This document shows, piece by piece, positions 1 through 7,305 of a DNA stretch of 7,305 nt. Source of the stretch: Betaproteobacteria bacterium (GTDB lineage Bacteria; Pseudomonadota; Gammaproteobacteria; Burkholderiales; SG8-41); the NCBI GenBank assembly GCA_021300125.1, contig JAJTHX010000276.1, forward strand, positions 1 to 7,305, given 5' to 3'. The stretch's first letter is position 1; each line of letters begins with the position of its first letter. Below the pieces are notes generated by a model that saw nothing but the letters and a program-made list of their open reading frames with translations, did no database searches and was not told the DNA's origin. The translations under genes and the position numbers were made by a program.

Positions 1-34
1 CGGCTACACCGGCGTGCTGACCCTGTTCCTTTGA
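1..34 (+). CDS. C-terminal end of an unidentified gene (partial)
   Basis: Reading frame 2 of the left edge gives the short hydrophobic tail GYTGVLTLFL followed by a TGA stop at 32-34. The next gene has a good ribosome binding site about 35 bases later, so this is plausibly the end of an upstream membrane protein on the same strand. Only ten residues are visible, too few to name a family. Frame 1 is also open from the edge to a TGA at 55-57, so the choice of frame rests only on the hydrophobic character of the frame 2 tail. Confidence 0.3.
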   Translation, partial: GYTGVLTLFL

Positions 35-68
35 ATGCCGCCGGTCCGGATCACTGAAGTATGCTACC

Positions 69-74
69 GAGGAG
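69..74 (+). promoter_or_regulatory. Ribosome binding site that decides the DUF599 gene start
   Basis: GAGGAG lies 7 bases before the ATG at 82. The in-frame ATG at 61 lies upstream of this site and has no such motif before it. The ATG at 82 is therefore preferred, which removes seven residues from the longest reading frame. Confidence 0.75.
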
Positions 75-81
75 TCCGCCC

Positions 82-813
82 ATGTCCCCTGAGCGCTTGC
101 TGGCCGAGCTGAACCTGTCCTGGCTCGACATTTCGGCGCTGGTCTTTTTCCTGGTGTGCTGGATCGGTTATCCGCTGTTCGCGGTATGGCGCGGGCGGCG
201 CAGTCCGTCCCTGCACAGCACGATGGACCGCTACCGCCGCGACTGGATGCTGCGCATGATCGAGCGCGACAACCGCATGGTCGATGTCAACATCATGCGC
301 AACCTCACGCGCAGCTCGCAGTTCTTCGCCTCGACCACGATGCTGGTGCTGGGCGCGCTGATCGCGCTGCTCGGCTACGTGCAGCAGGCGATGGACGTGG
401 TTTCGGGCCTGCCGTTCACGGTCAAGGCTTCGCAGCGCCTGCTCGAGATCAAGATGCTGCTGCTGGTGCTGATCTTCGTCTATGCCTTTTTCAAGTTTTC
501 CTGGGCGATACGGCAGCTCGGATTCTGCTCGACGCTGATCGGCGCGGCGCCGAAGATGCCGAAGGAAAACCCCGAGCAATACGCGCCCGAAATCAACCGC
601 ATCGCCGCGATCACTTCGTATGCGGGCACCAATTTCAACAATGGTCTGCGCTCGTATTATTTTGCGCTGGCGGCGATGACCTGGTTCCTGCATCCCTGGC
701 TGATGCTGGCCGCCACCGCCTGGGTGGTCTATGTGCTGCAGCACCGGGAGTTTGCCTCGCTGACGCTGCGCACCCTGCAGGCGAACGATACCTCGACCGA
801 CGCGAGATACTGA
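82..813 (+). CDS. DUF599 family integral membrane protein
   Basis: A 243-residue protein of the DUF599 type, whose biochemical role is not known. Four hydrophobic segments are visible, near residues 15-36, 81-101, 121-145 and 191-220. They are separated by a basic, Arg-rich loop (about 37-80, with MDRYRRDWMLRMIERDNRMVD) and a second polar loop (about 146-190). The segment NFNNGLRSYYFALA just before the last helix is the kind of conserved motif that marks this family. There is no cleavable signal peptide; the first helix probably acts as a membrane anchor. The stop overlaps the ribosome binding site of the following cyclodeaminase-like gene, which suggests shared transcription, but no functional link is known. 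The family call is from sequence memory and the function is unknown. Confidence 0.8.
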   Translation: MSPERLLAELNLSWLDISALVFFLVCWIGYPLFAVWRGRRSPSLHSTMDRYRRDWMLRMIERDNRMVDVNIMRNLTRSSQFFASTTMLVLGALIALLGYVQQAMDVVSGLPFTVKASQRLLEIKMLLLVLIFVYAFFKFSWAIRQLGFCSTLIGAAPKMPKENPEQYAPEINRIAAITSYAGTNFNNGLRSYYFALAAMTWFLHPWLMLAATAWVVYVLQHREFASLTLRTLQANDTSTDARY

Positions 814-815
814 GG
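811..815 (+). promoter_or_regulatory. Ribosome binding site overlapping the upstream stop codon
   Basis: TGAGG at 811-815 contains the TGA stop of the DUF599 gene and lies 5 bases before the ATG at 821. This arrangement is typical of translational coupling between neighbouring genes in one message. Confidence 0.55.
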
Positions 816-820
816 CCGCC

Positions 821-1897
821 ATGACCGCGCTGCTCAGGGTCCTTGATAACGATGATGTGGCACGGGTCCTCGACCTCGACGACGCGCTCTCGGCCCTCGA
901 CCGCATGTACCGCGCGGTTGCCGCTGGCGAGGCGGTGGAGGGCACCCGCAGCCAGACCCATGTCGCCACCGCGGAAGAGGGTATCGATTACTGCCTGAAA
1001 ACCATGGACGGTGCGGTGGGGGATTCCGGCTACATGACGCTGCGCCTGACTTCCGACATCGTTGACAGCCGCGAGGTCAATGGCCTGCCGCGCCGCGAAA
1101 AGCTGCCGCGCGGACCCGGCGGCACCTGGTGCGGCCTGATCCTGCTGTTCAGCACGCGCGAGCTGGCGCCGGTGGCGATCATGCACGACGGCTACCTGCA
1201 ACTGGTGCGTGTGGCCTGCACCGGCGCCCTCAGCGTGCGTCACCTCGCCCGCGAGGATGCCGGCGATCTGGGCCTGCTCGGTTCCGGTGGCCAGGCCTGG
1301 TGGCATCTCGCCGCGCTGGCGCGGGTGCGGCGGCTGCGCCGCGTACGCGTGTTCAGCCCCAACCCGCAGAAGCGGGAAGCATTGGCCGCGCGTGCCGTCC
1401 GCGAACTGGGCCTGCCGGTCGAGGCGGTGGCCGACGCGCGCGCCGCAGTCGAGGGTGCCGATCTGGTCGTCGCCGCCACCAACACCAGCGTGCCGATCCT
1501 GCGCGGCGAGTGGCTGGCACCCGGAGCGCATGTCATCTCCATCGTCAGCGGCGACAAGTCCGCACCGCGGCGGGAGATTGACGACGAGACCGTGCGCCGC
1601 GCCGCGCGCGTGGTCGCGCACTGGAAACAGAATGCGATGCACCACGGTACCGGCGATCTGGCCGGCCCTGTCGCCGCGGGTGTGCTGCGCTGGGCCGACG
1701 TCGCGGACCTGAGTGATGTCATTGCCGGCAAGGCGCCGGGGCGGCAGCGAGCGGAGGACATCACGCTGTTCAAGAACAACGGCGGCATGGGGCTGCAGTT
1801 TGCCGCGCTCGCCCCGGTGGTCCATGAGCGTGCCTGCGCAGCCGGCGCGGGCAAGCCGCTGCCGGCGGAATGGTTCCTTGAGCGCATGGTGCCGTGA
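821..1897 (+). CDS. Ornithine cyclodeaminase/mu-crystallin family protein
   Basis: A 358-residue NAD(P)-dependent enzyme of the ornithine cyclodeaminase/mu-crystallin family, whose members include ornithine cyclodeaminase, alanine dehydrogenase of the archaeal type and ketimine reductases. The Rossmann dinucleotide loop is GLLGSGGQ at 151-158, followed by the typical ADLVVAATNTSVPILRGEWL (214 onwards). VSGDK (242-246) aligns with the segment holding the catalytic Asp of Pseudomonas putida ornithine cyclodeaminase, so Asp245 is the likely acid. R130 in LQLVRVACTGALS corresponds to the conserved substrate carboxylate Arg. The family end motif appears as LFKNNGGMGLQFAAL (316 onwards). The Lys normally found around residue 75 (substrate carboxylate contact) is Arg here in YMTLRLTSD, and an insertion rich in basic and Gly residues follows (about 88-101). 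The substrate cannot be read from the sequence; true ornithine cyclodeaminase activity is only one possibility. The protein is probably cytosolic. Confidence 0.85.
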   Translation: MTALLRVLDNDDVARVLDLDDALSALDRMYRAVAAGEAVEGTRSQTHVATAEEGIDYCLKTMDGAVGDSGYMTLRLTSDIVDSREVNGLPRREKLPRGPGGTWCGLILLFSTRELAPVAIMHDGYLQLVRVACTGALSVRHLAREDAGDLGLLGSGGQAWWHLAALARVRRLRRVRVFSPNPQKREALAARAVRELGLPVEAVADARAAVEGADLVVAATNTSVPILRGEWLAPGAHVISIVSGDKSAPRREIDDETVRRAARVVAHWKQNAMHHGTGDLAGPVAAGVLRWADVADLSDVIAGKAPGRQRAEDITLFKNNGGMGLQFAALAPVVHERACAAGAGKPLPAEWFLERMVP

Positions 1898-1911
1898 CGC
1901 CGCGGCGTCAC
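1894..1911. repeat. Perfect 18-base palindrome over the cyclodeaminase-like stop codon
   Basis: GTGACGCCG followed directly by CGGCGTCAC is a perfect inverted repeat without a spacer. The TGA stop at 1895-1897 lies inside it. In RNA it could form a 7-bp stem with a 4-base loop. It sits six bases before the left arm of the terminator hairpin and may strengthen the end of the message or bind a dimeric protein; nothing in the sequence decides between these. Confidence 0.6.
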
Positions 1912-1916
1912 CATAA

Positions 1917-1945
1917 AAAAACGGCCGGGGGAAACGGCCGTTTTT
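1917..1945. terminator. Bidirectional rho-independent terminator
   Basis: The arms at 1917-1927 (AAAAACGGCCG) and 1935-1945 (CGGCCGTTTTT) pair perfectly over 11 bp around the 7-base loop GGGGAAA. The core is GC-only with T runs after it on both strands: five T on the plus strand, and seven T on the minus strand from the A run at 1915-1921. It lies between the convergent ends of the cyclodeaminase-like gene (stop at 1897) and hppA (stop at 1964), so it can serve both. Confidence 0.9.
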
Positions 1946-1963
1946 GTTGCTGGGGCGTGCCGG

Positions 1964-4033
<2,070 letters not shown>

Positions 4034-4037
4034 GATT

Positions 4038-4043
4038 ACTCCT
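4038..4043 (-). promoter_or_regulatory. Strong ribosome binding site of hppA
   Basis: On the minus strand AGGAGT is followed by AATC and the ATG at 4033-4031, giving 5 bases between AGGAG and the start codon. It is the clearest Shine-Dalgarno match in the minus-strand cluster; kdsB, adk and the phosphofructokinase have weak ones. This suggests high translation of hppA. Confidence 0.8.
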
Positions 4044-4074
4044 AAACTATTGTTTTAATTGATAAATATTTTTT

Positions 4075-4119
4075 CGCCCCAGCCTTGAAGGCGAGGCGCG
4101 GAGCCGGTTTCACCCGGCT
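4075..4119 (-). promoter_or_regulatory. Two tandem hairpins in the hppA leader
   Basis: On the minus strand the first hairpin is AGCCGG-GTGAAA-CCGGCT (4119-4102), a 6-bp GC-rich stem. Three bases later comes a second one (4098-4075): outer arms CGCCTC and GGGGCG (one G-U pair), one bulged base, then inner arms GCCT and AGGC around TCA. Neither is followed by a T run on the minus strand, so they are not terminators. They are followed by an A/T-rich stretch and the ribosome binding site. A structural or regulatory role in the hppA messenger RNA is possible but not shown; no known riboswitch class is recognised. Confidence 0.45.
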
Positions 4120-4141
4120 TTCATGATTTTGCGGACGGCGA

Positions 4142-4170
4142 ATTATAAGCGGGGATGCCCGCCGCCTCCA
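4142..4170 (-). promoter_or_regulatory. Putative sigma-70 promoter for hppA
   Basis: On the minus strand a perfect TATAAT -10 box lies at 4147-4142, with a weak -35 box TGGAGG (3 of 6 matches) 17 bases upstream at 4170-4165. Transcription would begin near 4135, leaving a leader of about 100 bases before the hppA ATG. It lies in the 161-base gap after the phosphofructokinase stop, so hppA can probably be expressed on its own as well as by read-through. Confidence 0.5.
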
Positions 4171-4194
4171 CCCATTGCCGACTTCAGCGCTGAT

Positions 4195-5511
4195 TCAGCG
4201 CGGTTTTCTGCCCGTTTTGTGGCGGCCGGGCTCACGCCAGGGGCTGTCCAGGCGCCGCGGCAGGGGGCGCAGGCGCAGCCGCGCATGCACCGGCAGTCCG
4301 TCGGCAAACGGCTGCACCGCTTCGCCGCGGATCAGCGGCGAGAAATAGGCGCGGCCCGCGGCCGAGAGGCGCCAGCCGTCGCGGCTCAGGAAGCGTCGCG
4401 GCAGCTTCCGCTCACGGTTCATCAGCGTCTCGAGTGCCGCGGCTTCGATGTGCCAGCGGTATGGCCGGTCACTGTCGCGGCGGATCACCGGCATCACGTT
4501 GCCGTGTCCGGCCAGGGCAAGGCGCAGGGCTTCGTGACCCACCGCCTCGGACTGGGCCACGTCCACCGCCGAGGCGAGGTGGCGCGCGGCGCGCTGCACA
4601 TAGTCGAGCACGCTCCAGTGTACCTTGAGCCGGAGTTCACGGCGCAGCATGGCGGCGAGCAGCGGCGCGACGCCGCCCAACTGTTCGTGGCCCGGAATGC
4701 CATCACCGCCCGCCGCAGTGAGCCGTCGCCCGTCGGCGAGGCGCAGCCCCTCGGCCACCGCCACCACGCACCAGCCGTGGCGGGCGACGCGTGCCGATAC
4801 CGCCTCGAGAAAGCGCCGGCGGTCGAAGGTGATCTCCGGCACCAGCAGTAGCAGCGGACCGTCCCCGCCTTGCGGCAATGCCAGGCCGCAGGCTGCGGCG
4901 ATCCAGCCGGTGTGGCGGCCCATCACCTCCATCACGAACACCTTGGTCGAGCTGTCGGCCATCGAGGCAAGGTCGGCGCTCGCCTCGCGCAGGCTGGTTG
5001 CGGCGAATTTCGCCACCGAACCGAAGCCAGGGCTCACGTCGCTGCCGACGATGTCGTTGTCTATGGTCTTGGGCACCGCGAGCGAGATCACCGGCCAGCC
5101 GAAATCCGGCAGGATCGTGGCCAGCTGCTGCGCGGTCTCGGCCGAGCCGTTGCCGCCGTTGTAGAAAAAGTAGCCGATGCCGTGGGCTCGGAACACCTCG
5201 GCGATGCGCGCATAATGGACGCGGCCCTGCGGCAGGGGCGGCAGGTCGTAGCGGCAGGAGCCGAAGGCGCCGCCGGGGGTATGGCGCAGCGCCGCGAGCG
5301 CGGCGGTGGATTCGGCCGACAGGTCAACCAGGTCTTCGCGCAGCACGCCGAGGATGCCGTTGCGCGCGGCAAAGATGCGGCCGATGGGACGGCCGCCGCG
5401 CCGTGCGCGCCGCGCTTCGTCGATCAGGCCCCAGGCGGTGGCATTGATCGTCGCGGTGACGCCGCCCGACTGGGCGTAGAGCGCGTTGCGCGGCGGTGCT
5501 TTAGCGGGCAC
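4195..5511 (-). CDS. pfp: 6-phosphofructokinase, PPi-dependent family (phosphoryl donor uncertain)
   Basis: A phosphofructokinase that interconverts fructose 6-phosphate and fructose 1,6-bisphosphate in glycolysis/gluconeogenesis. With the GTG start at 5511 it has 438 residues and begins [20 protein letters not shown], which matches my memory of the N-terminus in the PPi-type clade. An in-frame ATG at 5541 would add ten residues; neither start has a good ribosome binding site. Key motifs are GGNGS (119-123), PKTIDND (147-153, catalytic D151), [10 protein letters not shown] (R199), PEIT (E226) and [11 protein letters not shown] (R307). K148 is the Lys typical of PPi-dependent enzymes. The preceding motif, however, has Gly122 where PPi enzymes usually have Asp, and Asn121 where most members have Asp. 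The C-terminus ends in a short Arg-rich tail. The start overlaps the adk stop by 11 bases, so the two are probably co-translated. Its place beside hppA supports a role in PPi-based metabolism. Confidence 0.88.
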   Translation of the reverse strand: MPAKAPPRNALYAQSGGVTATINATAWGLIDEARRARRGGRPIGRIFAARNGILGVLREDLVDLSAESTAALAALRHTPGGAFGSCRYDLPPLPQGRVHYARIAEVFRAHGIGYFFYNGGNGSAETAQQLATILPDFGWPVISLAVPKTIDNDIVGSDVSPGFGSVAKFAATSLREASADLASMADSSTKVFVMEVMGRHTGWIAAACGLALPQGGDGPLLLLVPEITFDRRRFLEAVSARVARHGWCVVAVAEGLRLADGRRLTAAGGDGIPGHEQLGGVAPLLAAMLRRELRLKVHWSVLDYVQRAARHLASAVDVAQSEAVGHEALRLALAGHGNVMPVIRRDSDRPYRWHIEAAALETLMNRERKLPRRFLSRDGWRLSAAGRAYFSPLIRGEAVQPFADGLPVHARLRLRPLPRRLDSPWREPGRHKTGRKPR

Positions 5512-6169
5512 CGCTCTGGTCGATGGCGGCGAACATGGCATCGCGCACGCGTTCGACCGGCGCCAGGCCGTCAATGCGGATGCACGCCGGTGCGCGTGCA
5601 TCCCCGCTGTCGCGCCAGGATTTGTAGTAATCGACCAGCGGTTTGGTCTGCGCGTGGTAGGTCGCAATGCGCTTGTTGACGGTGTCTTCGTTGTCGTCCG
5701 AGCGCTGCACCAGCGGCTCGCCGGTGACGTCGTCCTTGCCCGCGACCTTCGGCGGGTTGAACTCGATGTGGTACGAGCGGCCCGAGGGCAGGTGCACCCG
5801 GCGGCCGCTCATGCGCTTGAGGATTTCGGCATCGGGCACGTCGATCTCGATCACCACATTGAGATCAACGCCGGCTTCACGCAGCGCACCGGCCTGGGGC
5901 AGCGTGCGCGGAAACCCGTCCATGATGAATCCGTTGGCGCAGTCGGCGGCCTTGATGCGTTCCTGCACCAGGCCGATCACCACCGGATCGGGCACCAGCG
6001 CGCCACGGTCCATGTACGACTTGGCTTCAAGGCCCAGCTTCGAACCGGCCTTGATGGCCTCGCGCAGCATGTCGCCGGTGGAAATCTGCGGGATCTTGTA
6101 ACGGTCGATGAGAAATTGGGCCTGGGTGCCTTTGCCGGCGCCGGGCAGGCCGAGCAGCAGTATGCGCAT
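5501..6169 (-). CDS. adk: Adenylate kinase
   Basis: A 222-residue cytosolic adenylate kinase (ATP + AMP to 2 ADP), slightly longer than the usual 214-218. The P-loop is GLPGAGKGT (7-15), with Leu where Ala or Pro is commoner. The AMP-binding motifs follow: STGDMLR (30-36, R36) and DGFPRT (84-89, R88). The long LID domain (about 122-160) starts [20 protein letters not shown]. It lacks the four-Cys zinc site and so belongs to the hydrogen-bonded LID type of E. coli. R156, D158, D159 and R167 are in expected places. The ATG at 6169 has only a weak ribosome binding site. A promoter-like sequence lies about 100 bases upstream, in the gap after kdsB. The 3' end overlaps the phosphofructokinase start. 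In this neighbourhood Adk regenerates ADP from the AMP released by PPi-forming reactions. Confidence 0.97.
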   Translation of the reverse strand: MRILLLGLPGAGKGTQAQFLIDRYKIPQISTGDMLREAIKAGSKLGLEAKSYMDRGALVPDPVVIGLVQERIKAADCANGFIMDGFPRTLPQAGALREAGVDLNVVIEIDVPDAEILKRMSGRRVHLPSGRSYHIEFNPPKVAGKDDVTGEPLVQRSDDNEDTVNKRIATYHAQTKPLVDYYKSWRDSGDARAPACIRIDGLAPVERVRDAMFAAIDQSGAR

Positions 6170-6189
6170 GGCGGATTGAGACTGTGTTT

Positions 6190-6203
6190 ACCGGTCAACC
6201 GGT
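6190..6203. repeat. Paired ACCGGT motif in the adk leader
   Basis: ACCGGT, two bases, ACCGGT. Each half is itself palindromic, so the site is both a direct and an inverted repeat. It lies 21-34 bases before the adk ATG, within the predicted leader. It may be an operator or a small RNA structure near the ribosome binding region; no known regulator site is recognised. Confidence 0.4.
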
Positions 6204-6271
6204 TATTGTGTGTGGAAGTGACGGAATGGAACGCACCGCAGCAGCACGCGGCAAGCTCCATGCATGGTTGA

Positions 6272-6300
6272 AGTATAGCCGCCGCGGCCTGCGCCGGCAA
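6272..6300 (-). promoter_or_regulatory. Putative sigma-70 promoter for adk
   Basis: On the minus strand TTGCCG (6300-6295, 4 of 6 matches to the -35 consensus) and TATACT (6277-6272, 5 of 6 matches to the -10 consensus) are separated by exactly 17 bases. Transcription would start near 6265, where a 10-base palindrome CCATGCATGG (6258-6267) lies. The leader to the adk ATG would be about 95 bases. The promoter lies in the 142-base gap after the kdsB stop. Confidence 0.6.
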
Positions 6301-6311
6301 AACTCCCGCGC

Positions 6312-7076
6312 TCAGCGCCGCAGCAGCCGGCGTACCCGTTCGAGGTCATGCGGCGTGTCCACGCCGGGATGCGGCGCCGCCGCACTTACGGCGACGCTGA
6401 TGCGATAGCCGTGGGCCAGCGCGCGCAGCTGTTCCAGTGCCTCGAGTTTCTCGATCGGCGCGGGCGCCAGCCGGGTGTAGGCGGCGAGGAAACTGCAGCG
6501 ATAGGCATAGATGCCGAGGTGGCGCAGTGCGGCAAGGCCGGCAGGCAGCACGCGGCCCGGCCTGCCGCCGGACCAGGCATCACGGGCCCAGGGGATCGGC
6601 GCGCGGCTGAAGTAGAGCGCAAGCCCGTGGCGGTCGAGTACGACCTTGACCACGTTCGGATTGGCCATGTCGGCTGCGTCGCGGATGCGGCAGGCGGCGG
6701 TGGCGATGGCGGCCTCGCGGTGCGCGGCGAGGTTTTCGGCGACGCGGCCGATCAGTGCCGGTGCAATCAGCGGCTCGTCGCCCTGCACGTTGACCACGAT
6801 GTGCCGGGCGGGCAGGCGCATTTTTTTTGCAACCTCGGCGATGCGGTCGGTACCCGAGGCATGGTCGGTGCGGGTCATCAGTGCGCGAAAGCCGTGCGCC
6901 GTCACTGCATCGAGGATGCGCCGGTCATCGGTGGCCACCACCACATCCGCAGCGCCGCTTCTGGTGGCGCGTTCGGCCACGCGCACCACCATCGGCTTGC
7001 CGCCGATGTCGGCAAGCGGCTTGCCCGGCAGCCGGGTCGAGGCGTAGCGGGCCGGAATGACGACGGTGAATTTCAT
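6312..7076 (-). CDS. kdsB: 3-deoxy-manno-octulosonate cytidylyltransferase (CMP-KDO synthetase)
   Basis: A 254-residue cytosolic enzyme that couples CTP and KDO to CMP-KDO and PPi, the activated sugar used to build the lipopolysaccharide inner core. E. coli KdsB has 248 residues. Motifs in order are [15 protein letters not shown] (7-21, nucleotide-binding loop), ATDD (48-51), [16 protein letters not shown] (67-82), NVQGDEPLI (96-104, metal-binding D100), NPNVVKVV (139-146), YFSRAPIPW (155-163), HLGIYAYR (186-193), [11 protein letters not shown] (210-220) and GVDTPHDL (238-245, second metal ligand D240). It lies 22 bases after the Trm112/YcaR-like gene, a common proteobacterial pairing. A run of eight A on the coding strand (6828-6821) encodes Lys-Lys at 84-85. 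The ribosome binding site is weak. Confidence 0.97.
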   Translation of the reverse strand: MKFTVVIPARYASTRLPGKPLADIGGKPMVVRVAERATRSGAADVVVATDDRRILDAVTAHGFRALMTRTDHASGTDRIAEVAKKMRLPARHIVVNVQGDEPLIAPALIGRVAENLAAHREAAIATAACRIRDAADMANPNVVKVVLDRHGLALYFSRAPIPWARDAWSGGRPGRVLPAGLAALRHLGIYAYRCSFLAAYTRLAPAPIEKLEALEQLRALAHGYRISVAVSAAAPHPGVDTPHDLERVRRLLRR

Positions 7077-7098
7077 GGCGGGGCGCGGAGCCGGGAAC

Positions 7099-7278
7099 CT
7101 AGACTTCTTCTTCGGGGGGCAGTTTGCGCGCGTCTTCCTCGAGCATCACCGGAATGCCGTCCTGCACCGGGTAGCCGAGCCTGCAGGGTTTGCACAGCAG
7201 CTCGGCGGCGGATTTGCGGTAGAGGAGCGGCCCCTTGCACAGCGGGCAGACCAGGATGTCGAGCAGTTTTTCGTCCAT
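7099..7278 (-). CDS. ycaR: Trm112/YcaR-like (UPF0434) zinc-ribbon protein
   Basis: A 59-residue protein of the UPF0434/Trm112-like family, found by reading the minus strand from the ATG at 7278 to a TAG at 7101-7099. It begins [20 protein letters not shown] and ends in an acidic EEEV tail. The core [17 protein letters not shown] (35-51) is typical of YcaR proteins. C11 and C14 (CPLC) and C29 and C32 (CKPC) give a full four-Cys zinc-ribbon pattern, whereas E. coli YcaR has lost part of it. The family is related to the eukaryotic and archaeal Trm112 methyltransferase partner, but the bacterial role is not well defined. The gene commonly lies between lpxK and kdsB, as it seems to here. Confidence 0.93.
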   Translation of the reverse strand: MDEKLLDILVCPLCKGPLLYRKSAAELLCKPCRLGYPVQDGIPVMLEEDARKLPPEEEV

Positions 7279-7282
7279 GGCA

Positions 7283-7305
7283 TCAATCGGCAGGTTGTTC
7301 GAGAC
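7283..7305 (-). CDS. Possible C-terminal end of the upstream gene, perhaps lpxK (partial)
   Basis: On the minus strand one frame entering from the edge reads LEQPAD and stops at TGA (7285-7283), four bases before the ATG of the Trm112/YcaR-like gene. That spacing fits an operon. In many proteobacteria the gene at this place is lpxK (tetraacyldisaccharide 4'-kinase of lipid A synthesis). Six residues cannot confirm the identity, so lpxK is an inference from gene order alone. Confidence 0.3.

Noticed and set aside
37..65. Possible promoter before the DUF599 gene (TATGCT at 60-65)
   Set aside because: The -10 match is weak and no -35 box is found at a suitable distance; the gene may be read from upstream of the window.
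64..969. A 301-residue open frame on the minus strand opposite the DUF599 gene
   Set aside because: The translation is Arg/Gln/His-rich and resembles no family, while the plus strand holds a recognisable membrane protein with a good ribosome binding site.
635..1825. A 396-residue open frame on the minus strand opposite the cyclodeaminase-like gene
   Set aside because: It is antisense to a protein with all family motifs; its composition is typical of a shadow frame.
4082..4107. 13-base match GGCGCGGAGCCGG at 4095-4107 and 7082-7094, both just upstream of minus-strand genes
   Set aside because: A single 13-base match of pure GC-rich character is expected by chance in a GC-rich window of this size. 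The flanks do not match and the 7082 copy lies in the short kdsB leader without promoter signals.
4870..5679. Long plus-strand frames opposite the phosphofructokinase and adk (also 4123-4851 and 5486-6271)
   Set aside because: They lie opposite conserved enzymes and show only the biased composition expected from high GC; no recognisable domain.
6280..6312. Possible terminator after kdsB
   Set aside because: GC-rich short inverted repeats occur but none is followed by a T run on the minus strand, so a rho-independent terminator is not supported.

Overview
The window looks like the chromosome of a GC-rich proteobacterium, most likely a betaproteobacterium or a close gammaproteobacterial relative. 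This rests on gene order and protein character, not on a database search. On the minus strand the order is [probable lpxK end] - Trm112/YcaR-like protein - kdsB - adk - pyrophosphate-type phosphofructokinase - hppA. That joins a lipid A/KDO precursor block, typical of Gram-negative bacteria with lipopolysaccharide, to an adenylate/pyrophosphate energy block. I see no tRNA, rRNA, CRISPR array, insertion sequence, phage gene or other mobile element, and no stretch over 300 bases without a gene.

Plus strand, left side (1-1911): the last few codons of an unidentified gene, then a four-helix membrane protein of the DUF599 type (82-813), then an ornithine cyclodeaminase/mu-crystallin family protein (821-1897). 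The second gene's ribosome binding site overlaps the first gene's stop codon, so the two are probably translated from one message. The pair ends at a perfect 18-base palindrome over the stop codon and a rho-independent hairpin (1917-1945). That hairpin has A and T tracts on both sides and probably stops transcription from both directions.

Minus strand, right side (1964-7305), read from right to left: possible end of lpxK, a 59-residue zinc-ribbon-like protein, kdsB (CMP-KDO synthetase), adk (adenylate kinase), a phosphofructokinase whose start overlaps the adk stop, and hppA (membrane proton-pumping pyrophosphatase). Promoter-like sequences lie in the kdsB-adk gap and in the phosphofructokinase-hppA gap. 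The 5' leader of hppA can form two adjacent hairpins followed by an AT-rich unstructured stretch and a strong ribosome binding site.

How the genes fit together: KdsB makes pyrophosphate (PPi) when it activates KDO with CTP. HppA hydrolyses PPi to pump protons. The phosphofructokinase belongs to the family that uses PPi in place of ATP, and Adk balances the AMP, ADP and ATP pools. The right half therefore reads as a PPi-conserving energy module next to cell envelope genes. This pairing is known in methanotrophs and some betaproteobacteria and is not a new system. The most unusual detail is in the phosphofructokinase: its nucleotide/PPi site reads GGNGS with PKTIDND, a mixture of ATP-type and PPi-type residues that leaves the phosphoryl donor open.
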